A stretch of 64,000 nucleotides of DNA, from contig NZ_JBLFFL010000001.1 of NCBI RefSeq assembly GCF_051400755.1, forward strand, positions 310,001-374,000. The letters are read 5' to 3'. A program made the position numbers and the translations under genes. Below the pieces are notes generated by a model. That model made no database searches. It had not been told where the DNA came from and saw only the letters and a list, made by a program, of their open reading frames with translations. This stretch comes from Parapedobacter sp051400755. Its GTDB lineage: Bacteria > Bacteroidota > Bacteroidia > Sphingobacteriales > Sphingobacteriaceae. This document shows, piece after piece, positions 17,431 to 26,163 of the stretch; the first letter of the stretch is position 1, and every line of letters begins with the position of its first letter.

Positions 17431-18579
17431 TTACATTACCCCCCGCTTTACCGCATCGGTCCCATACCTCATCCGGATACGGTCCATCGCCGTCATCAGA
17501 TTGATCTCTTCCACCGTATCATGAAATAAATCGATCTGCAAATCCCCGGAAATGAGGTGCGAAAGCTTCACCCCGACCAACCGGATCAGCATCCTGCCCG
17601 CATACAGCTTGGCAAACAGGGCCATGACCCTGGCGAAGATAGCCCGCTCAGAATGGGTATACGGCATGCGGGTCTGCATGGTATGCGTATCGAAATCGCT
17701 GTATCTGATTTTCAGGGTCACACAGCCTGCGAGCTTCTGGTGCCGCCGCAAGTCGAAAGCCAGCTCATCCACCATGCCGATCAGCGTCCGTTTCAAGCGA
17801 TCCATATCCATGGTATCTTCATGAAACGTCGTCTCTGTGGATACGCTCTTTTGCTCGCGGAACGGGACAACCGGGCTGCTGTCGATGCCGTTTGCTTTCT
17901 TCCAGATACCAACCCCGTTTTCACCCAATACCTTTTTGAGGTTGTCTAGCTCCAGCTGCTGAAGCATGTGGATATGGGTGATGCCCAGATGGCGCAGCCG
18001 GGCGGCGGCTTTATCGCCCACCATCGGGATCTTGTCGACGGTCAACGGCGCCAGGAACGCTTTTTCAAGGCCGGCATCTATTTTACGTTCCCCACAGGGT
18101 TTGGCTTCCCCGGTGGCAATCTTGCTCACCGTTTTGCTCGTCGAAAGCCCGAATGACACCGGCAATCCCGTCTCCCGCATGATGCGCTGCCGCAGTTCGC
18201 GCGTCCATTTCCAGCAGCCGAAAAACCGGTCCATCCCCGTGATGTCGAGATAGTGTTCGTCAATGGATGCCTTTTCCACAACGGGCGCGCAGCGCTCGAT
18301 GATTTCGGTAACCATGTTCGAATACTGGCTGTATAGGTCATGACTACCCTTTACCACCACCGCGTGGGGGCACAATCGTAGTGCCTGCTTCACCGGCATG
18401 GCCGAATGCACGCCGTACCGCCGGGCTTCGTACGAACAGGAAGCCACCACTCCCCTGCCGCTGCTGCCGCCTACCAATACCGGCTTGCCCAGCAGTTCGC
18501 GATTGCGCAGGCGCTCCACCGATACGAAGAAGGTATCCAGGTCGCAATGCACAATGTGCCGTTCGCTGCAGTCTTTCAT
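17431..18579 (-). CDS. dinB: DNA polymerase IV (Y-family translesion polymerase)
   Basis: A 382-residue Y-family polymerase that copies past damaged bases. The catalytic residues are visible: Asp13 in HCDLDTFFVSVE, and Asp107/Glu108 in SIDEHYLDITG. The nucleotide-binding SYEARRYGVHSAMP motif and a helix-hairpin-helix thumb follow, then the little-finger domain. The C-terminus shows no clear beta-clamp peptide (it ends with RYGTDAVKRGVM), which is worth noting. The start codon lies inside a perfect 11-bp inverted repeat and behind a TAnnTTTG box, suggesting repressor control. It stands alone as a transcription unit. Confidence 0.95.
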   Translation of the reverse strand: MKDCSERHIVHCDLDTFFVSVERLRNRELLGKPVLVGGSSGRGVVASCSYEARRYGVHSAMPVKQALRLCPHAVVVKGSHDLYSQYSNMVTEIIERCAPVVEKASIDEHYLDITGMDRFFGCWKWTRELRQRIMRETGLPVSFGLSTSKTVSKIATGEAKPCGERKIDAGLEKAFLAPLTVDKIPMVGDKAAARLRHLGITHIHMLQQLELDNLKKVLGENGVGIWKKANGIDSSPVVPFREQKSVSTETTFHEDTMDMDRLKRTLIGMVDELAFDLRRHQKLAGCVTLKIRYSDFDTHTMQTRMPYTHSERAIFARVMALFAKLYAGRMLIRLVGVKLSHLISGDLQIDLFHDTVEEINLMTAMDRIRMRYGTDAVKRGVM

Positions 18580-18601
18580 TGTCTAAACTTCAATGAAAGA
18601 C
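18571..18601. promoter_or_regulatory. perfect 11-bp inverted repeat over the dinB start, candidate operator
   Basis: GTCTTTCATTG (18571-18581) and CAATGAAAGAC (18591-18601) are exact reverse complements separated by nine bases. The right half touches the -7 element at 18601-18608 and the left half holds the dinB ATG (18577-18579). The expected transcription start falls inside the right arm, so most of it would be missing from the mRNA. A protein-binding operator is therefore more likely than an mRNA hairpin. Confidence 0.6.
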
Positions 18602-18608
18602 AAAATTA
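18601..18608 (-). promoter_or_regulatory. putative -7 promoter element of dinB
   Basis: Minus-strand TAATTTTG, exact TAnnTTTG, 21 bases upstream of the dinB ATG, adjoining the inverted repeat. No clear -33 TTG is seen. Confidence 0.5.
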
Positions 18609-18670
18609 CTAAAATAATTAGTTATTCCCCGATACTCCGCTGACAAAATTTGGCAGGTGCCGAAACGCTG

Positions 18671-19951
18671 TTATCGTGCCTTCTCGGCTTTATCCATCCA
18701 CCGACTACTGGTATGCAGGTCAGATTCCAATACGACCTTATAAAAGTCCGACGGGTACTGGCTGATGTCCAGTGTTGCATTCCCATCGGCCAACGCCACT
18801 TCTCCCAACGAGATGTATTCATCTTTTCCACCGGTTTTGTGATTGTTGGTTGTGCTAAGCCATACCGTCAGCGCTCCGTCTGCTTTGAAGGGTTTCCACG
18901 CCAGTTGCAAGCTGTCTCCCGCCACCGTTGCCTGGGTAAACCGGTGGGACACCTCGCCTGACAAGGGAATACCGTCCCACTCAAACCGGTATTCGCGCGG
19001 TGCTTCTACGTCGAGGAAACGCAATACCGTGGGCAGCAAATCCACTGCGGCCGGCTCGTCTTCGCGGAAATGGACGTTCAGGTTTTTATCATTGGTGGCC
19101 AGCCAGATGCCGCGCTCGCGGGGGGTCTGTCCGCCATGGTGGAAGCCTTTGTCGTCGCGACCATGATCGGTCACGATATACACCAGCCAATCTTCGTTGA
19201 ATGTTTTCTCGCGGTATTGGACGGCTTGCCACAGCCGCCCCACTTGGTTGTCGGCTTTGACCACAGCGCTGTCCATCTGTGGACTATCGCCGTAGCCGTG
19301 ACCGATGTTGTCGGTGTACTGCAGGTATACCCATGAGAGATCCGGCGCGTCTTGGCGGATGGATTGAGCGGCTTCTTTCGATACATGCTCGTCGATCAGG
19401 TCGTAGAAGACGCCTTTCGGATCGTGGGGAAATGCCACGGTATCCAGCTCATACCCGTCCTTGTAAAAATCCATCTTGATGTTGCCGGTTTCGGGCTTCC
19501 CTTCTCCGATGAGCTTCGTGCGGTTATCCTCCCAAGTGGAATAGATTCCGATCTTCTTTTCGGGATGCTGTTGCTTGAGGTACCAGAAGAAGGTGGGATA
19601 ATGGTAGTTGATGGAGTCGATTGCATTATCCCACACATTGTGCTTGTGGGTCCACGTACCGGTGATAAAGTGCGTATAGCATACGGCGGAAATCGTGGGC
19701 GACTGCGAGTATCCATCTTTTTCGCCGCCGGTATATGCACGTGCATAGCCGCCTACGGCCGCAATGCTGTCTATCCACGGGGTGTTTACCCGCTCGATGA
19801 CATCGGCTGGAATGCCATCTACAATGGCAAACAGCACCTTCCGTTGCCGCTGCTCGGATGATTGTTGCTGACAGGCGCTGAAGGTAATCAGCACCAGCAA
19901 TATCCCCAGGATCGATGTCCGCTGACGCGGCAAATCATAACATCTCATCAT
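18671..19951 (-). CDS. type I phosphodiesterase/nucleotide pyrophosphatase-like lipoprotein
   Basis: A 426-residue exported member of the alkaline-phosphatase superfamily, NPP branch, which cleaves phosphomonoesters or phosphodiesters with two zinc ions. Metal and nucleophile motifs are in order: VDGIPAD, SQSPTISAVCYTHFITG (Thr/Ser nucleophile), YTDNIGHGYG, VTDHGRD and FHHGGQTPRERGIW. I start it at the ATG at 19951 (MMRCYDLPRQ), with lipobox FSAC and Cys27; a GTG at 19993 would overlap the upstream gene. It is the last gene of the SusCD operon, 14 bases after the metallophosphoesterase. Residues beyond about 340 form an extra beta-rich C-terminal part. The natural substrate is unknown. Confidence 0.87.
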   Translation of the reverse strand: MMRCYDLPRQRTSILGILLVLITFSACQQQSSEQRQRKVLFAIVDGIPADVIERVNTPWIDSIAAVGGYARAYTGGEKDGYSQSPTISAVCYTHFITGTWTHKHNVWDNAIDSINYHYPTFFWYLKQQHPEKKIGIYSTWEDNRTKLIGEGKPETGNIKMDFYKDGYELDTVAFPHDPKGVFYDLIDEHVSKEAAQSIRQDAPDLSWVYLQYTDNIGHGYGDSPQMDSAVVKADNQVGRLWQAVQYREKTFNEDWLVYIVTDHGRDDKGFHHGGQTPRERGIWLATNDKNLNVHFREDEPAAVDLLPTVLRFLDVEAPREYRFEWDGIPLSGEVSHRFTQATVAGDSLQLAWKPFKADGALTVWLSTTNNHKTGGKDEYISLGEVALADGNATLDISQYPSDFYKVVLESDLHTSSRWMDKAEKAR

Positions 19952-19965
19952 CGTTTCTTTTGTTG

Positions 19966-20832
19966 TTATTTGTTTACCTGATCGACTGTCCACCCGTAAT
20001 CAACATATTCCCAGTTGAAGTCATCGCCATCGGTCGTGACCTTCAGATAGCCTTCTTCCGTACCGTGGAAGGATCCGCTCCACCAGCTGGCACTGATGGC
20101 TCCCGCGGTGATGAACTGTACGCCTTTCACGTTGATTTCTTCGTAGAGGTGCTGATGGCCCTGGAGCACGAGCTTCAGCTTGTGGCCGCTGAACAGGTCA
20201 AACGCCTGCTTCTGGTTCACGAAGGTATCGGTATCTGTGTACCGTCCTTCCAATACCGGATAGTACAGCGACAGGAAGGGCACGTGCGTGGATACGATGA
20301 TGGGTTGCTCGGCGGGGGTACTGGCCAGTACCGACTGGAGCCATTGGAACTGCGCATCGCTAAGGCAATAGTTGCCGTCGCATACTTCGGTGCTGTTGAG
20401 CACGATGAACCGCCATCCTTTGTGGTCGAAGGTATAATAGGTATCGCCAAAGAAGGACTTAAACAGGGTCTCTCCATAAGCACCGCCCTTATCGCCGTCG
20501 CCCCAGTACCGGTCGTGGTTGCCGATGGTGTAGTACCATTTCAGCGAAGAGGTGCCGATCATGTCTTTATATTCCTGGTAGAGCTGTACGGCATCGGCTC
20601 GCCGGTCGGCTTTCATGCCATCCACATCTACATTGTCGCCCCCGGTCATCACGAAATCCACTCCGGTCGACCCCACGTGCTCAATGGCCATCTTCAAGCC
20701 GTCAAAGGTCTTTGCCTTCGGATTTTTATTCATGTGAAGATCCGTAAAGAATGCAAAGGAGAATTTTTCCTGTGCGAGGCCGCTGTAGGCCAGCGTCAGT
20801 AAAACGAGTAAGGAACTGAACTGTTTTTTCAT
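19966..20832 (-). CDS. exported calcineurin-type metallophosphoesterase
   Basis: A 288-residue periplasmic phosphoesterase with a signal peptide (residues 1-20, SGLAQ). All metal motifs of the calcineurin fold are seen: TDLH at 30-33, GGDNVD at 64-69, GNHD at 104-107, the His in VSTHVPFLSLY and GHQHLYEE. It resembles purple-acid-phosphatase-like bacterial enzymes that release phosphate from organic esters. It lies 30 bases downstream of susD and 14 bases upstream of the NPP-type gene, so the four genes form one transcript. The pairing of a monoesterase with a diesterase suggests stepwise breakdown of a phosphodiester compound; that is an inference. Confidence 0.88.
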   Translation of the reverse strand: MKKQFSSLLVLLTLAYSGLAQEKFSFAFFTDLHMNKNPKAKTFDGLKMAIEHVGSTGVDFVMTGGDNVDVDGMKADRRADAVQLYQEYKDMIGTSSLKWYYTIGNHDRYWGDGDKGGAYGETLFKSFFGDTYYTFDHKGWRFIVLNSTEVCDGNYCLSDAQFQWLQSVLASTPAEQPIIVSTHVPFLSLYYPVLEGRYTDTDTFVNQKQAFDLFSGHKLKLVLQGHQHLYEEINVKGVQFITAGAISASWWSGSFHGTEEGYLKVTTDGDDFNWEYVDYGWTVDQVNK

Positions 20833-20862
20833 GTTTCATGTAGTTTTTTAATGGTCTGATCG

Positions 20863-22668
20863 TTATTCCCAATCAAATAGCTGCTGTAGGTTCGGATTCA
20901 GCAAGACCTGCTGCTGAGGTACCGGCCGGTAATAATACTTGGGTTCCACAAAGATGCCGGAATTCTCAATGATCAGCAAATTACCTGAGGTCGCGCCACC
21001 CAGGAAGATGGATACATCCTGCCCGAACGTACCTGCGCGGTAGTAGGCCATGGTCACCCCAAGACTATTCTCCTTACGGTCCGCCGGGATGGTCTGTGAT
21101 GCGGGCAGCAATACGATGTCCGGCACATCGTCTCCCGTCAGGTCATGTTCGCCCAAGCGGGAGAAATAAATGCCTTGCGGCTCTTGCTCCAGAAACTTAC
21201 CGATCCCCCAGCGCATCAGGTCATCGTGGCGGCGCCCTTCGAAGGCCAGTTCCACCCGCCGCTCCCGGCGGATCTCGTAAATCTCCGCGCGTTGCGTAGA
21301 CGTCACGTTCGAGAACTTGGCTGCTTTTACCGGATCGATGGCCGGATTAAGCGTCATATGAGGCATGCCAGCCCGGTCGCGCAGCAGGTTGATGGACATA
21401 TCCAGATCAGCCTGCGTCAGCTCACCCAACTCGGCTTTAGCCTCGGCATAGGTCAACAGGACTTCGGCAAAGCGATACAGCGGCACATCCATGTTATTCC
21501 GCTCGTCTTGATTGGTAGTATTGTAAAAACCTTTAAGCTGATGGTAGCCGGAGAAGTTTTTAGCCAATTGTTGCACATACAGGCCCGCCCCCTGCGCGTA
21601 CGTGCCCGAGCGCGACAGCACCCACCCCGGATAGGCATAGGTCTGATACAGCCGGGGGTCGCGATCTTCGAACTCCGCGACAAACTCGTTTTGCTGGTAG
21701 TTGGGCTGACTGCTATAATAGCTGCCATCGGCCATCAGGTAGGTCTGCACCAGGTCTTTGAGCGGGTAGGTCTCATAATTGCCAAACACCCCCTCCCCGC
21801 TGTCCCCGTTCAGCAGGTTCGCCTCGTAGTAGCGGGCAAAAATAATCTCAGGATTGCCGCCCAGGTTCTGGCTTTTGAATAGGGTGCCGTAGTCCTCCAT
21901 GGGATTGCCGGTGGAGTATAAGCTGAATGGACCGTTATCCATGATATCCCGGGCAACGGCAGCTGCCTGTTGCAGCAAGGCCGCGGCGCTACCCTCCAGA
22001 TTCAATTCAGGGTGGTACATCCGGTAGGTGCCTTCATGCAGCAGGAAACGGGCGTAGTCGGCCTTGACCACCCAGCGGTTCACCGCTCCCTGCGACGAGG
22101 AGGCATCTACGTTATTGGCGGCAAACTCATAGTCGGCCAACAAGTTGCCGACCACGGTCTCACGCGGGTCGCGACTGCCGAACAACACGTCTTCGTTATC
22201 CGTCGTGACCACCACGTCGACCCAGGGGACATCCGAATACCGCTTGACCTTGTCGGCGTAAAACCGGGCGCGGAAAAACCGGGCCAGCCCCTCGAAATGG
22301 GCCAGGCGTTCTTCAGCAATAGCGGCATTCCTGAAATTCTCCAAGAAGAAATTGATATTACGCAGCGGTCCCCAACTCCATCCGCCGGTGATCGTAGACG
22401 AACTGGGTGTGGTGGTCATGATGGTTTTCAGCTCCACATTCCCCGTGGAATACGCGTTGTCCGTCAGCGTATAAGCCTCGTCGGTATAGATGCCCGTGGA
22501 AGGAAAATCATATAGGTTATAGATGGCCAGGTTCAGGTCTTCTTCGGTATTGAAGAAACTTTCCCGGCCAATGGACGTTTCCGGCAGTTTATCCAGAAAG
22601 CCATCGTTACAAGCACTGACGGAGGCCGCTAGCAGCACCACAACCGCCCAGTTGGAAAATCTTTTCAT
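20863..22668 (-). CDS. SusD/RagB-family outer-membrane nutrient-binding lipoprotein
   Basis: A 601-residue surface lipoprotein that closes over its SusC partner and binds the substrate. I start it at the ATG at 22668 (MKRFSNWAVV) with lipobox VSAC, Cys20; an in-frame upstream ATG adds seven residues. SusD hallmarks are FLDKLPETSIGRESFF near the N-terminus, TPR-like helices, RFAEVLLTYAEAKAELGE, and IRRERRVELAFEGRRHDDLMRW. The C-terminus NPNLQQLFDWE is of the usual SusD kind. The gene follows its susC by 32 bases and is followed by two phosphatase genes. The ligand cannot be read from sequence. Confidence 0.95.
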   Translation of the reverse strand: MKRFSNWAVVVLLAASVSACNDGFLDKLPETSIGRESFFNTEEDLNLAIYNLYDFPSTGIYTDEAYTLTDNAYSTGNVELKTIMTTTPSSSTITGGWSWGPLRNINFFLENFRNAAIAEERLAHFEGLARFFRARFYADKVKRYSDVPWVDVVVTTDNEDVLFGSRDPRETVVGNLLADYEFAANNVDASSSQGAVNRWVVKADYARFLLHEGTYRMYHPELNLEGSAAALLQQAAAVARDIMDNGPFSLYSTGNPMEDYGTLFKSQNLGGNPEIIFARYYEANLLNGDSGEGVFGNYETYPLKDLVQTYLMADGSYYSSQPNYQQNEFVAEFEDRDPRLYQTYAYPGWVLSRSGTYAQGAGLYVQQLAKNFSGYHQLKGFYNTTNQDERNNMDVPLYRFAEVLLTYAEAKAELGELTQADLDMSINLLRDRAGMPHMTLNPAIDPVKAAKFSNVTSTQRAEIYEIRRERRVELAFEGRRHDDLMRWGIGKFLEQEPQGIYFSRLGEHDLTGDDVPDIVLLPASQTIPADRKENSLGVTMAYYRAGTFGQDVSIFLGGATSGNLLIIENSGIFVEPKYYYRPVPQQQVLLNPNLQQLFDWE

Positions 22669-22700
22669 GATCGGATTGATGATATGCATGATCGATAATA

Positions 22701-25700
22701 TTAAAACATAATGTTAACGCCGAACGAATAACTCCGCTGGAAAGGATAGGTCATCCCGTTGCCCTCCCCGCTTCCCGTCCCAGTGGCCGGGTTGGTGTTG
22801 ATACTCGCATTGGTGGTTTCCGGATCGAAGTGCTTCTTGATCTCGGAAAACTCCAGTACGTTTTCCCCGGTGGCAAATACCCGCAGGCTGCTGATCCCCG
22901 CACGCTCGGTAAACTGCCTGGGCAGCGTGTAGCCCACTGTGAGGTTTTTCAGCCGGAGGTAAGCCCCGTTCAGCAGGTGGCCGGTATTGGGTATGGCCAT
23001 CCCCATCGACTGGTCGATGCGGGTACCCAGGTTCACGTCGGCCAGCCAGGATTGCAAGACGGGGAAGCGCGCATCGTGGTTCGGATCGGCCAGACCCAGC
23101 GCCAGGTACGATTGGGAATGCTTGGCGCGTTCTTCCGGGCTATCGCCTTCGCCACGGTAGAAATCAAGCAGGTGCTCATACATATTGCCATAAGGCTGTT
23201 GGTAAGCACCCCAATACAAGAAGTGCATGGGATAATAGTCCCGCTTGCCTACCCCCTGCCAGAACATACGCACGTCGAAATTCTTCCAGTTCATATTCAC
23301 ATCCAAGCCGAAACGGAAACGTTCGGTAGCGTTGCCGATGACCGAGAGGTCTTTGGTATCGCCCAGGGTATAGCCCTTTTCGATCGCACCGTTGCCGTCC
23401 AGGTCTTTAAACTTCGGCCATCCCGGCACGATCTGGAGCGCTCCCCACGGGATAATGGAAGTTTCATCCAGTTGGGCGATTTCCTCCGTGGTCTGAAACA
23501 GGCCATCATACTGCAACCCCCAGATTTCGCCCATGTCCATGCCCTCGTAATATTGGGTAATGCTGCCGTTCGGATTATCAAAGCGGGTAATGGTACTCCT
23601 GGAGTCAGACAGCACAAAACGTGTTTCCAAGCTGAAAGGCGAACCACCCACCGTGTAGTTATCCCGGTAACCCAGCGAGAGCTCCCAACCCCGTGTCCGC
23701 AAGTCTGCCGCATTCTCCCTGGGCTCGCTTGCGCCCAGGATATCCGGCAAGTCCCTGCCCAGGGTGAGCATGCCCAGCGTATGACGGGTGTACTGATCAA
23801 CGACCACACTGAATCGATCCTGAAGAAAGCCCAGGTCTACCCCAAAGTTGAGCGTATTGACCTTCTCCCAGGTATAATTAGGCGATACGAGCGCCGGTGT
23901 AGAGATACCGAAAGGGCGCTCGCCGCCGATGAGGTAGTCCGTCTGGAAGGTAGACATGGATGGAATATACCCGTAGTTGGACACCGCTTGATTGCCCAGG
24001 GAACCATAAGAAGCACGGAGTTTCAGGTTGCTGACGACACTGCGGGCACCCTCCATAAACGACTCCTGATCCACCCGCCACGCCACAGACCCGGATGGGA
24101 AGAACCCGAAGCGCTTGTCTTTCGGAAAGCGGGAAGAACCGTCATACCGACCGTTGAGCTCCAGGATGTAGCGGTCGTCATAGATATAGTTGAGTCGATA
24201 AAACGCGCCGCGCAGTGCATAGGTATCGATGAGCTCCGTACCGCTGGCATCCCCGGTAGCCAACCCAATGGTGGGGAATGAGCTGGAGATTAATCCCGTC
24301 CGGGTTACCTCAAATAGCTCACGCCGGTAATCTTCCTGGCTGTAACCCAGTATAGCGGTAAAGGCGTGTCGGTCAATGTCCTTGCTGAGGGTGCCGTAGA
24401 TATTGAACACCCGGTAATAATCGAATATGCCCCTCCTGGAAGCGGCGTTATCGCCCTCTTCCCGCACATCATCAGGCCCGAACCCGATCAGGTAGGCGGT
24501 CCGATAGGAATTGTAGTTCTCGCTGGTTTTGCGGTAGGTATAATCAGCATTCACCCGTAAGAGCCGATCCCAGAACGACAGTTCGGTCGTAAACTGGGTC
24601 TGCAGCTGTTCCAAGCGGTTGGTCGTCTCTCCGCCGTCCACGATTCCCGCCGCAGCGCGGCCCACCGGTGAATTGGCCCACGTACCGTCCGGATTGACAT
24701 CGTAATAGGTAGGAAACATATTGTATATGCCAAATACATCCAGCCGGCTGGGCGATTCCCGCAGCGTATTGCTCATAGAGGTATTGTTGCCCACCTTGAT
24801 CCAATCGGCCAATTGGTAGTCTACCTTAGCGCGCAGGCTATAGCGATCAAAATAGTCCTGGCCCAGCGTCAGGGCACTGTTCTGCCGGTTGTAGCCACCG
24901 GATAGGTAATAACGCACCTCGTTGTTTTCGCTCACCCCGCTGATGGCCAAGTCATGGTTGTGGCTGAAGTTGTAGTCATCAAAAAAGTAACGGGTCCAGT
25001 CACGGTCGCCCATATACTCCCACAGGGTCTCGTCAGACGGGTTGACCCGCACACCGGGTACGCTGGGGTCATCCGACCGCTGCCTGGCATATTCGTAGAA
25101 CTGGTCATTATAGTTCACGTTGTCCCAAGGGGTATTGTCTGTAGACGCTTCCAACAGACGGGAAAACACATAAGGGTCCGTAATCATCTCCGGTATCACC
25201 GTAGGGGTATTCCACGTGAAGTTATTGGAATAGCTCACGTTGGTGCCGCCCTGTGTGCCCGTCTTGGTGGTGATGAGGATCACCCCGAATGCGGCACGCG
25301 CACCATAGATGGCAGCCGCAGAGGCATCTTTGACCACGGATATGCTGGCAATGTCCTGGGGCGCGATCAGGTTCAGTTCCGCTGAACTGGATTGCACCCC
25401 GTCAATCAAAATCAAGGGATCGCCTCCATTGATCGAGGTGATGCCGCGGATATTGATATTCGCGGCCGCTCCCGGTGCACCCGAGTTGAACCGGATATTC
25501 AAGTTGGGGATCAGCCCCTGCAAGCCCTGGGAAACATTGGCAATTGGCCGATTCACCAACGCCTTGGTATCCACGTAGTCCACCGCACCCGATAGGTTCA
25601 CTTTTTTCTGCGTACCGTACCCCACGACCACCACTTCCGAAAGACTGGAGGCATCCTGCTCGAGCACCAGATCATAGTGCTCCTGGTCGGTCACTTCAAA

Positions 25701-26006
25701 TTCCTGCGCCAGATAACCCACCATCGTCAGCCGTAGCCGCTCACCCGGCACAGCCGGCAGGCTGAAACGGCCCTCCTCATCGGTAGTGGTGCCGCCGGGT
25801 TTGCCAACCACGGCAATGCTGACGCCCGATAAGGGCAGTCCCTCTGCATCGTGGATCGTACCACTGACGCGTTGCTGCCAAGCCCCGGCAAGTGTCAACG
25901 CATCGCGCCCCAGCGCCGAGGCAGCACCCGAACCCATGGAAATAAACACTCCATGCATCAGGCAAATCGCTAACATTATTGATTTACGTTTGAATAGACT
26001 AATCAT
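22701..26006 (-). CDS. SusC/RagA-family TonB-linked outer-membrane transporter
   Basis: A TonB-dependent barrel of 1101 residues from the ATG at 26006 (MISLFKRKSI); the longer frame would begin at a TTG. After the signal peptide comes a carboxypeptidase-regulatory-like domain (VSGTIHDAEGLPLSGVSIAV) and then the TonB box region SLSEVVVVGYGTQKKVNLSGAV. The plug (VKDASAAAIYGARAAFGVIL) and the barrel follow, ending with aromatic GVNIMF. There is no STN domain, so it should not signal through an ECF sigma factor; a divergent TetR gene lies 157 bases away instead. It is the first gene of an operon with susD and two phosphatases. Confidence 0.96.
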   Translation of the reverse strand: MISLFKRKSIMLAICLMHGVFISMGSGAASALGRDALTLAGAWQQRVSGTIHDAEGLPLSGVSIAVVGKPGGTTTDEEGRFSLPAVPGERLRLTMVGYLAQEFEVTDQEHYDLVLEQDASSLSEVVVVGYGTQKKVNLSGAVDYVDTKALVNRPIANVSQGLQGLIPNLNIRFNSGAPGAAANINIRGITSINGGDPLILIDGVQSSSAELNLIAPQDIASISVVKDASAAAIYGARAAFGVILITTKTGTQGGTNVSYSNNFTWNTPTVIPEMITDPYVFSRLLEASTDNTPWDNVNYNDQFYEYARQRSDDPSVPGVRVNPSDETLWEYMGDRDWTRYFFDDYNFSHNHDLAISGVSENNEVRYYLSGGYNRQNSALTLGQDYFDRYSLRAKVDYQLADWIKVGNNTSMSNTLRESPSRLDVFGIYNMFPTYYDVNPDGTWANSPVGRAAAGIVDGGETTNRLEQLQTQFTTELSFWDRLLRVNADYTYRKTSENYNSYRTAYLIGFGPDDVREEGDNAASRRGIFDYYRVFNIYGTLSKDIDRHAFTAILGYSQEDYRRELFEVTRTGLISSSFPTIGLATGDASGTELIDTYALRGAFYRLNYIYDDRYILELNGRYDGSSRFPKDKRFGFFPSGSVAWRVDQESFMEGARSVVSNLKLRASYGSLGNQAVSNYGYIPSMSTFQTDYLIGGERPFGISTPALVSPNYTWEKVNTLNFGVDLGFLQDRFSVVVDQYTRHTLGMLTLGRDLPDILGASEPRENAADLRTRGWELSLGYRDNYTVGGSPFSLETRFVLSDSRSTITRFDNPNGSITQYYEGMDMGEIWGLQYDGLFQTTEEIAQLDETSIIPWGALQIVPGWPKFKDLDGNGAIEKGYTLGDTKDLSVIGNATERFRFGLDVNMNWKNFDVRMFWQGVGKRDYYPMHFLYWGAYQQPYGNMYEHLLDFYRGEGDSPEERAKHSQSYLALGLADPNHDARFPVLQSWLADVNLGTRIDQSMGMAIPNTGHLLNGAYLRLKNLTVGYTLPRQFTERAGISSLRVFATGENVLEFSEIKKHFDPETTNASINTNPATGTGSGEGNGMTYPFQRSYSFGVNIMF

Positions 26007-26091
26007 CTTCAATAATTGTTTGTAGGTTATCCGCTCCAAAGGAAAGATGAATATATTAAGTTTACATTAGCCAATTGTTATTTTTATAAAC

Positions 26092-26105
26092 TGAATGTTC
26101 ATTCA
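26092..26105. promoter_or_regulatory. palindromic TetR-type operator candidate
   Basis: TGAATGTTCATTCA is a near-perfect palindrome with six-base arms TGAATG/CATTCA around TT. It sits between the divergent susC (start 26006) and tetR (start 26164) genes, just upstream of the putative tetR promoter at 26118-26148. Many TetR-family operators have this shape. Confidence 0.6.
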
Positions 26106-26117
26106 ATAAAAACACAA

Positions 26118-26148
26118 TTGTATACATCAAAGATTACTAATATTTTCG
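26118..26148 (+). promoter_or_regulatory. putative promoter of the TetR regulator
   Basis: TTG at 26118-26120, a 20-base spacer, then TATTTTCG at 26141-26148, which differs from TAnnTTTG at one position. The predicted start site leaves a leader of about nine bases before the ATG at 26164. Confidence 0.4.
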
Positions 26149-26163
26149 TCAAAAAAAACACAC

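Noticed and set aside
18571..18601. mRNA hairpin sequestering the dinB start codon
   Set aside because: The predicted transcription start lies within the right arm, so the mRNA would lack most of it; a DNA operator is the better reading.
22830..24281. 483-codon open frame opposite the first susC
   Set aside because: Fully antisense to a clear SusC gene; composition is the mirror of the barrel codons and shows no family motif.
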